A DNA stretch of 64,000 nt, taken from Zygosaccharomyces rouxii (taxonomy: Eukaryota; Ascomycota; Saccharomycetes; Saccharomycetales; Saccharomycetaceae). The stretch covers positions 1,426,001 to 1,490,000 of the forward strand of contig NC_012993.1 in NCBI RefSeq assembly GCF_000026365.1, written 5' to 3'. Both the position numbers and the translations under genes were made by a program. Below are positions 57,048-64,000 of this stretch, piece by piece; the stretch's first letter is position 1; each line of letters opens with the position of its first letter. Below the pieces are notes generated by a model that saw only the letters and a program-made list of their open reading frames with translations, did no database searches and was not told the origin of the DNA.

Positions 57048-58281
57048 ATTTACGAATTTTTCCTACATAACTGATAAATATTCTTCTGAATTCAGCCGCA
57101 CATATGCGCAAATCATGTATACGTATACGTCATCTCGGAGTTTTTCACATTCCTAATGAAAGGAAGCGGCGAAGTGAGCGTAAAAGGAAGAAGCACCTTC
57201 GACTCAGAAAACAAAGATGGCCTCCGATTATCCTCTGTATATCAAATGAATGTTAAAACCGAATAATCGTTTGTTCATTTCTCCCAAAGGCCAGAAGAGT
57301 GTTCAAAACAGCATGCGATAATTACAGTCCTGATTACAGGTACTACAGGTTTACCGCCAAATGGGTCGTGGATTACTATATGAAGGAGAATTACCAAAAT
57401 TAATGGTACTGTTGGGTCTCAGGAAAAGGAAGACAAGCTGCACAAGTAGTTTGAAATCTCTTTGACATTGAAATTCAAAATGTAAAGGATATATCTGATT
57501 CAGAATGTTCAATAATGTCTTCTAGAGAAAGGGCAAGATAATTGACCTTGTGTCAAACGCTGAAAGAGGCAATGATTGTAGAGAGTGAATATTTTTGTAT
57601 ATCACTGGTGATGGTTTAACGGCTATACTTGCTTAGGAAGCTTGATAATCGGCGGGTGACTAACAATTCTAAATCTAAAGCGGAACCCTCTCTACAGATT
57701 ATTACCTGATAGTCATCGTTATACATTATCATTTCCCTTGTATTCAGATTTTCTCTTTTTTTTATTGTCTCTAAACATCGATTAGAAATGAAGGTGGAAC
57801 GGATAGAATTGGTCTACTGCAATGTCTTTAAAGTGTACCAGACACCGAAAATTAGGACCTTTAGAATACAGAAGAGCTTGAGATGCAGGATTTAATATGA
57901 ATCATTCACCTATGAGACATCCACTATAGTCTGTTTTGAAACCACAATGATTAATTCCAAACTTCCTTCAAAAGTACTGCATCTTCATACAAACGGATTT
58001 AACATGGGTTAAAGGTTGTCGTCCCCATGTTTATTGTAAATAGGTATTCCTGCCAAAACCCATCAACTGAACTGCAAAGAAAAGCCGTGTTAGTAGACCC
58101 GTATCTCAACCGTCAATGCACTTAACCTTTCTCATTGTCTCACGATACATCCCTAAAATTGGCTTAATAATAGCGTATAGATTGCCTCAAAAGCATGTAT
58201 AAAAAGGCACTCACAATATTGGTCAATAACAGTTATTGAAATAGTTTTGCTTCCCTATGGTGATATATTTCAATTGAAGGA
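57048..58281. other. 1.2-kb gene-free stretch with possible coding relics
   Basis: There is no intact gene. At 57333–57540 one plus-strand frame reads protein-like sequence (DYRYYRFTAKWVVDYYMKEN, then WVSGKGRQAAQVV and NLFDIEIQNVKDISDSE) interrupted by two in-frame stops before its final one. This suggests a decayed gene of a family I cannot name. The rest shows no structure. Confidence 0.4.
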
Positions 58282-59167
58282 ATGAAGGTGTTCGTTACTG
58301 GTGCTTCAGGGTTTATTGGTACCGCGGTTGTTTCTGAACTATCCAAAGCCCGTCATCATATTGTTGGTCTAGCGAGGTCAGAAGAATCCGCCAAGAAAAT
58401 AGAATCATTGGGAACCAGCGTGGAAGTTCTCCGTGGTGGGTAAGAAGACTTGGATAGCTTTAAGAAGGGTGCTAGAGAAGCGGAAGGAATAATTCACCTA
58501 GGATTTGTGACTTTCAAAATTACAATGAATGCTGCGAAATTGATCGTGCTGCTACGGAAGCTATGTTAGGATCCATGAGTGGGACTAACAAGCCGTTCGT
58601 GTATATGAGTGGTACACCTACGCTACCTGCTGGGAAAATATCTGATGAGACTGTGAACATTAATGAACGTATTCCTAATTTGTAGGACCTCACTGAGGAA
58701 ATCTCTTTATCCTATAAAGGCAGAGGAGTTAGAGTGGCAAGTATCAGATTACCGCCCACAGTTCATGGGAAGAGAGACAAAGCGTTATCACTTGGATAAT
58801 GGCAGCTGCCAAGAGGTCTGGGAAGTCAGGCTATCGAACTGACGGTCAAAATGTTTGGCCGGCTGTTGCGGGACTAGATGCGGCCCATTTGTTTAGGCTG
58901 GTTCCTGGAAAAGGGCATGCAGGTAGCGTGTACCATGGGGTTGCTGAACAGAGTGTAAAGTCTAAGGATATTGCAAAAACCATTGGTGAAATTCTCCGCC
59001 TTCCTGTTGTTTCTATCACAGCTGGAGATGTCCCGGAACACTTTGGATTTTTAGGTGCCATTTTTGCCAAGGACAATCCAGTATCAAGCGAGATTACTCG
59101 CAAAGAGCTGGGATGGGAGCCAAGTGGCCTCGGATTACTTGAAGATATTAGGAAAAATTATGGTTAA
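58282..59167 (+). pseudogene. Decayed extended SDR / NAD-dependent epimerase (YLL056C-like)
   Basis: Starts MKVFVTGASGFIGTAVVSEL with an intact dinucleotide loop TGASGFIG. It is broken by a TAA stop at 58441–58443 (codon 54), a frame change near 58507–58509, a TAG stop at 58683–58685 and a second frame change (one base missing) near 58784–58786. After that the frame is open to the natural end at 59165–59167 (residues ending ELGWEPSGLGLLEDIRKNYG). The expected order of family blocks is retained: HLGF, ATEAMLGSMSGTNKPFVYMSGT, RLPPTVHGK, SGYRTDGQNVWPAV and VYHGVAEQSV. S. cerevisiae YLL056C is an intact relative of about the same size (298 residues). The 3' 120 codons alone look intact but lack the cofactor domain. 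Confidence 0.93.
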
Positions 59168-60513
59168 TTTGTGTATTCATTGAAATACAGACCTACGATC
59201 CGCGCGGTTCTTGTTAAGGACTAAGGAGTATAGTTAGGTTTGGTTGTTATTCACTTGAAAGGTTTTATGTATTGGCCCATCTTTGGAGCGTTGACAAAAA
59301 CACTTTGATCTGCATGATTATTTTTCGGACTTTTCAAGACGATGGTGAACGGCTGTAGTTAAGAGAGATAAGCGATTCTCCGATAAGCTTCCCTTATCAA
59401 TTGAGGCGGACACATAGTGACTGACTCGACCAAACCATGGGTATTTCAACATATTATCTCCAAACATTGAGCACCAGCGCCAATGATTTATTGGAGATTT
59501 GCTTAAGCAAGTACGAAGTCTTTGCAAGCAAGATGTCACAATATTACAAGCTCTAACTGAGTCAATAGGACTGCATCCCATATGCAATTATTCAAGGTAT
59601 TGGGCTATGATGGAGGTGTGCTATTACTAAGGGAGGAATTTAAGGCCGCCGAGAAAATCCTTAAGTGTTACGAATGATCTATCCCGTATGGTATCATAAA
59701 GCCGTTACGTTAGTAGTTTGAAGCAGAAATACTTTAGGTTCGTAAAGGTTAATACACGCTTACTAAAGGATGTGGGGATTAGTTTTTGTTTTTATTTCAA
59801 CCTTGTGCGAGATCTGCATCATGCAAGCTAATAACTTTTTTACCTTTCCAATTTCTTTAACTTGATGATCTATGTCACGTATGCTAGCATGGACCTCCTC
59901 CTAGTCTACCGGAAGAATTCCAAGGACTCAACAATACGCTCAATGGATTGAGAATTCAGGATACCATTAGGACCAGTATTATTATCGCGGGCGGAGACCC
60001 CAATCAAAATGAAAAATGTAGTACATCAATTTAATTTAGTCCTCGAACGGCACAAACCACAACGCCATTTCCCTGCAAACTTTTCTCGTTCTATAGCTCA
60101 ATTGCTATCTGTAGGATCCTACCAATAACACATATGTCTAATGTTCAACACAAATGTGGCCGCTCTGTCTTTGAGAAGACTCGACAGTGTTAGATACAAC
60201 AAGCAACTCTCGAGAACCCACTTTCGATAAGAATGGAAATGAATCAACAGGATGACTGAGAAACCGTCGAAAAGCCCTAGTAGCCCAACTGGATTCCCTC
60301 GTTTACAACCTTCAGGTCAGTTTCAATTGTTTTAGTAAAAAAAAAAAAATGGAAAAAAGACAGAGTCTTCTAGGGTCAATTGACAATTAGTTGGTTAAGA
60401 TAAATAGTTTCTACTTGGCAGCTTATGGGAAATATCGACGAAATGTCGTTTTTGAAGTTGGAATGAGCCCCCTTCATTCGCTTATATTACGGAACAGGTG
60501 CTAAGTTTATCAA
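59168..60513. other. 1.35-kb gene-free stretch before the DIP5-like permease
   Basis: No supportable gene. A minus-strand frame at 59318–59587 without an ATG at its open end reads IDSVRACNIVTSCLQRLRTC and MLKYPWFGRVSHYVSASIDK. It has a protein-like composition and may be a relic, perhaps of a fungal transcription-factor middle region, but I cannot place it. The last 150 bp form the permease promoter. Confidence 0.4.
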
Positions 60514-62070
60514 ATGCTTGAAAAGAAGGGTACAGTTGTTTTAGAAAGGCCTGCATCTGGGGAAGATGAGTGTGAATCTGAGGAAATTGACGAAAAGAAT
60601 GGGAACCTTTCTCGGGAACTCAAACCAAGGGTGGTATCCCTCTTGACGCTGGGGAGTGCTGTTGGCACTGGCCTTATTATTGGCAGTGGATCGGCGTTGG
60701 CTAAAGGAGGCCCCATAAGCCTTTTTATAGCGTACCTGTTTACTGGTTCACTGCTGTGCGTGGTCATCTTTTCTTTGAGCGAGATGGCAAGCTTTGCGCC
60801 AATGGACAAAGGATTCAGTGGATATCTGAACAGATACGTCGACCCAGCGTTTGGATTCGCAGCTGGTTGGAATTATTTTCTTAAATATGCAATTGTGTTG
60901 AGTGCAAATTTAACTGCCTTTGGATTGGTTATAGGATATTGGAGGCCAGACGTAAACGTCGGAGTGTGGGTTACAGTTCTTTATGTGACAGTGTTTTGTG
61001 TAAATTTTTTGGCGGTCAAGTATTTTGGAGAGATTGAAGCCTTGCTGACTGTGTTTAAGTTGCTAGTGCTGGTGATCGTTTATATCACTTGCCTAATCAT
61101 CACTTGCGGCGGAGCCCCGAATCATACTACTACTGGATTTCGTTATTGGCGTGAGAGCGGCGCACTTCCCTATCTAGTTGGAGGCGGCACGGGAAAATTT
61201 CTTGGTTGGTGGGCTTGTGTTGTTCAGTCAATATTTGGGTTTATGGGATCTGAAATGATTGGTATAGTTTATGGAGAAACTGCGAACCCGAAAAAGACTA
61301 TTCCCAAATCCTCTATGAATGTGTTTTTTCGAATTGGATTTCTTTACGTTTTTGGAGTATTCATACTGGGGTTGGCAATATCACCAGTCAATTCAAAATT
61401 GGTTCATGCCCATAGCACGGATGCCAATGCTTCTCCGTTTGTGATTGCAATAAGTTCAAGTGGAATCAAAGTTTTGCCCAACTTCGTTAATGCTGCATTA
61501 TTAGTGTTCATCATCAGCTCTGCAAATACGGATATTTATATATGTTCGAGGCAACTTTATGGATTGGCCAAGGATGGGGCAGCACCCAAAATATTTTTGC
61601 TTGTGAACAGGTTCAAGGTTCCCGTAGTTGGGTGTGTCACAGGTTCTTTACTAGGGTTTTTGGCTTATATGAATACGAAGAAATCGGCGGCAACGGTCTT
61701 TAGTTACATAACCAGCACAGTTTCGGTATTTGGTATTTTAAATTGGTTCTACATCCTAATAGCTTATATCAACTACGATCGGGCGATAAAGGCAAAAGGA
61801 ATAAGTATCGATGATATTCCCTTCCGTATGTGGTTTCAGCCATATGCTGCGTACGTGACACTTTTCTTTGTGACGATCATTACTTTTTTTAATGGGTACA
61901 ACGCCTTCATCATAAAATTTCACTACAAGACTTTCATCACAAGCTATATTGGAGTATTTGCAAATATTTTAATGGTGATAGGATACAAACTATACTTTAA
62001 GACAAAATTCGTAAAACCAAGTGAAATCTCCTTTAGAACAAGGAACGAACATGAAGGTGAGGAAGCTTAA
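60514..62070 (+). CDS. Dip5-like amino-acid permease (YAT family)
   Basis: 518 residues with 12 membrane segments and short termini. Helix 1 reads VVSLLTLGSAVGTGLIIGSG, the APC-family unwound helix (GSAVGTGLIIG). Later blocks are GFMGSEMIGIVYGETANPKK (helix 6 region), NASPFVIAISSSGIKVLPNF, SSANTDIYICSRQLYGLAKD and the FHYKTFITSYIG end. The GGAPNHTTTGFRYWRESGAL loop and the ASPFV and YKTFIT blocks are shared most closely with Dip5, the dicarboxylic amino-acid permease of S. cerevisiae (608 residues). The N-terminus here is about 65 residues shorter, so regulatory ubiquitination sites may differ. It is a subtelomeric-style paralogue; the substrate is not certain. Confidence 0.87.
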   Translation: MLEKKGTVVLERPASGEDECESEEIDEKNGNLSRELKPRVVSLLTLGSAVGTGLIIGSGSALAKGGPISLFIAYLFTGSLLCVVIFSLSEMASFAPMDKGFSGYLNRYVDPAFGFAAGWNYFLKYAIVLSANLTAFGLVIGYWRPDVNVGVWVTVLYVTVFCVNFLAVKYFGEIEALLTVFKLLVLVIVYITCLIITCGGAPNHTTTGFRYWRESGALPYLVGGGTGKFLGWWACVVQSIFGFMGSEMIGIVYGETANPKKTIPKSSMNVFFRIGFLYVFGVFILGLAISPVNSKLVHAHSTDANASPFVIAISSSGIKVLPNFVNAALLVFIISSANTDIYICSRQLYGLAKDGAAPKIFLLVNRFKVPVVGCVTGSLLGFLAYMNTKKSAATVFSYITSTVSVFGILNWFYILIAYINYDRAIKAKGISIDDIPFRMWFQPYAAYVTLFFVTIITFFNGYNAFIIKFHYKTFITSYIGVFANILMVIGYKLYFKTKFVKPSEISFRTRNEHEGEEA

Positions 62071-62104
62071 ACCATTGAATTTTTTCGAATACAACAATAA
62101 GAAA

Positions 62105-62812
62105 TCAATCTTTATCTGCTAGAATTTTGCTTCTAATTTCACTTAAAGCCAGCTTTTGTTTTCCATCTTCAAAATTCTCACCGCTCAACCATCTATCAAA
62201 CGCAGAACGACAGTCAATCCATTCCTTATCTATTATAGAAAACCACTGAGTATCTCTGTTCCTGCCTTTTACAACTTCAGCTTGCCTAAATGTTCCTTCA
62301 AACTGGAAACCGAGTCTATATGCAGCTTTTCTTGAAGGCCCATTGTGACTGTTGCACTTCCATTCGTATCTCCTGTACCCCAGGTCCTCAAAAACATACT
62401 TCATCAGCAAATAGTGCGCCTCTGTAGCCATCGTGGTTTTCCATAAATGTGGGGAAAACAACACAAAACCAACCTCTACTACACCATTTGCAGGATCACA
62501 CCTCATCAAACATAATTGACCAACAGCACGTCCTTTTTCTTTGTTTATAATGGCAAAGTGAGCATCATCACTCACACTGAGTTTATCAACTAATGCCCTA
62601 TAGTCGTCTAGCCTATCAAAGGGACCAATTGGAATATAAGTCCAAAATTCGTCACCCGCCTCCTTAAATGACTCGAACAAATCTTTTGCATGCTTCTCAC
62701 CATTCAGAGGCTCAAGAGTACACAGGTTTCCCTGTAGCACGATTTTTGAAGGACGTGGTCTAGTGGTCCAGTTTTGTACAACAGTTCCTAAGGTTTGAGT
62801 CATATTCGTCAT
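62105..62812 (-). CDS. GNAT N-acetyltransferase, RimJ/RimL-like (YIR042C type)
   Basis: 235 residues, the size of S. cerevisiae YIR042C (236). The RimL-like GNAT fold is seen from LQGNLCTLEPLNGEKHAKDL. It continues with FWTYIPIGPFDRLDDYRALV, the central strand VVEVGFVLFSPHLWKTTMAT (acetyl-CoA pyrophosphate loop variant) and YRRYEWKCNSHNGPSRKAAY, ending FQFEGTFRQAEVVKGRNRDT. The last block is the common C-terminal signature of this subfamily. The substrate is unknown; S. cerevisiae YIR042C is itself uncharacterised and subtelomeric. The gene is convergent with the permease, with only 34 bp between stop codons. Confidence 0.9.
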   Translation of the reverse strand: MTNMTQTLGTVVQNWTTRPRPSKIVLQGNLCTLEPLNGEKHAKDLFESFKEAGDEFWTYIPIGPFDRLDDYRALVDKLSVSDDAHFAIINKEKGRAVGQLCLMRCDPANGVVEVGFVLFSPHLWKTTMATEAHYLLMKYVFEDLGYRRYEWKCNSHNGPSRKAAYRLGFQFEGTFRQAEVVKGRNRDTQWFSIIDKEWIDCRSAFDRWLSGENFEDGKQKLALSEIRSKILADKD

Positions 62813-64000
62813 GATGAAAGATCTTAAAAACTGACACTGACGAACTAAAAGTGTATGCGCTTCAGAAAGCCCTTATTTGAAAATCGACTTCCCAACGAAT
62901 CATGTCCATAGCGACGTTCGTTGTATATGTACTTATATTCGTTGATTATCACGGTTTTTTCTTTTTTTTTTTTTTTATGAAGAGCCACAATAGATTGCCG
63001 GAAATTAGTCACATTGACAGGTATCCTTGAGAATGTTCTCGTATTACTTGTTGTCAATTAATATGGGCTTCTGTACAATGTATGCCCATGTAGATGTAGT
63101 CCTGGAAGTGTAAAATATCATCCACTTTAAGCGCTTGCCGTCAACGATTTATGCAAAATAAGATAACCGACTCAGGTACTAGTGAAGACGCCCTATTAAA
63201 AATCAATTGATGAGTCTATAAGAAGAAACTTCTTAGAAGGCTGACTTAATAAACTCCAAATTTAAGCCCGTCAATCATTGTGAATTATTTAAAAATTGAA
63301 AACTTCTTACAGTCTTATATTGAGTCTCTATAATTTCGAAATGTACCACTGAAGTAGACATTTTGAGAAATAAAGGTGAGAGAAGATCTTATAACAACTG
63401 CTTGAAAAAATGGTGAGGTCACTTTAGATTAGTATATTATTTTGTAGCACTGCAGCAAAAATCATCGTTGCTCGCTAGAACGTTCCGCCGATAGTTTCGT
63501 GATTCATTCATTGACCCTTTTACGGCATGGATAAACATAACCTCAAAATATCAATACCATAGAAAATAAGCCTACTTACGACATCAACAGCCCCGTATTC
63601 CCAAATAATTGGCATTTTCAATATTCATGTAACGGTTTCCTTGCTACCCCTGCACCCTACGGCAGTACAATTGTTGTAGCAATAGCGATTCAAAGCATCC
63701 GAATATGTTTCTAAATTCTATCTCGAAAATTGTTGCACAAACGTGAAGATAGCCGTTTACGATTCCATAACTGCCAAGTGAGTCCACATATCGGCATTGT
63801 TGAATCCTCGGAAAAGATTTACGTTGACGAAGATCATCGTAACTCATTTCAAAACTCCGATAATCAGCTGACATCGCCAATTCTTTCATGCTGATTCACG
63901 TAATGAAAGACAACTGGGATATATCCGCAACATGCATATATCAATATTCATTCAAATAGGAATTGAAAGGGTTCTCAACACAAAAACCGGTAAATCTTGT
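62813..64000. other. Gene-poor right end of the window
   Basis: 1.19 kb without a convincing gene. A run of T at 62959–62976 lies about 150 bp upstream of the acetyltransferase. An 81-codon ATG frame on the minus strand (63644–63889) has no recognisable motif. No telomeric repeat, Y'-like helicase or transposon sequence is visible. Confidence 0.5.

Noticed and set aside
58799..59167. Independent 122-residue gene
   Set aside because: It is the intact 3' part of the epimerase pseudogene; it lacks the nucleotide-binding half and its ATG is an internal Met.
63644..63889. 81-residue minus-strand frame near the right edge
   Set aside because: No recognisable motif, no neighbouring support, and of a length expected by chance; not called as a gene.

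Overview
The window is budding-yeast nuclear DNA from the family Saccharomycetaceae. Genes are intron-poor and compact. The single clear intron (in NOG2) has the yeast splice signals GTATGT and TACTAAC. The left 39 kb alternates genes that in Saccharomyces cerevisiae lie on two different post-duplication segments: YCR084C–YCR095C on chromosome III and YNR045W–YNR054C on chromosome XIV. The order here is TUP1, CSM1, YCR087C-A, ABP1, FIG2-like, YCR090C, PET494, TRM112, KIN82/FPK1, MSH3, CDC39, CDC50, MSO1, LYS9, OCA4, BRE5, POP2, NOG2, ESF2. One copy of each, interleaved, is the order expected in a lineage that did not undergo the whole-genome duplication. Protein similarity and modest GC content suggest the Zygosaccharomyces/Torulaspora group, but the species cannot be fixed from the sequence alone.

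Region 1 (1–39.4 kb) is the conserved core: transcriptional repression (TUP1), monopolin (CSM1), cortical actin (ABP1), a mating-type cell-wall adhesin (FIG2-like) with extensive internal repeats, mitochondrial translation (PET494), methyltransferase and ribosome assembly (TRM112, NOG2, ESF2), flippase control (the FPK1/KIN82 kinase and CDC50), mismatch repair (MSH3), the CCR4–NOT deadenylase (CDC39 and POP2, 8 kb apart), lysine synthesis (LYS9), exocytosis (MSO1), an OCA-family phosphatase-like protein and the Ubp3 cofactor BRE5. The NOG2 intron carries a structured RNA, probably snoRNA snR191.

Region 2 (39.4–57 kb) lies beyond the conserved block and holds transporters and redox enzymes: a PDR5-type ABC pump with four Pdr1/Pdr3 sites, a ZRT-type zinc transporter with two Zap1 sites, tRNA-Val(AAC), a DUR3-type transporter with GATA sites, a flavin monooxygenase, a bacterial-luciferase-like FMN monooxygenase, a medium-chain reductase and a sugar-porter-family transporter. 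The last four, with the DUR3-like gene, look like an accessory catabolic group; their substrate is unknown.

Region 3 (57–64 kb) is gene-poor and decayed. It has an epimerase/reductase pseudogene with two stops and two frameshifts, possible further relics, a DIP5-like amino-acid permease and a YIR042C-like acetyltransferase. Its texture is subtelomeric, although no telomeric repeats or Y'-like elements are visible.

The most useful regulatory observations are textbook binding-site clusters that agree with the neighbouring gene: PDREs, ZREs, pheromone response elements, GATA pairs and PAC/RRPE. There is also one unexplained array of four AGTCAT elements at exact 10-bp spacing in front of the flavin monooxygenase.
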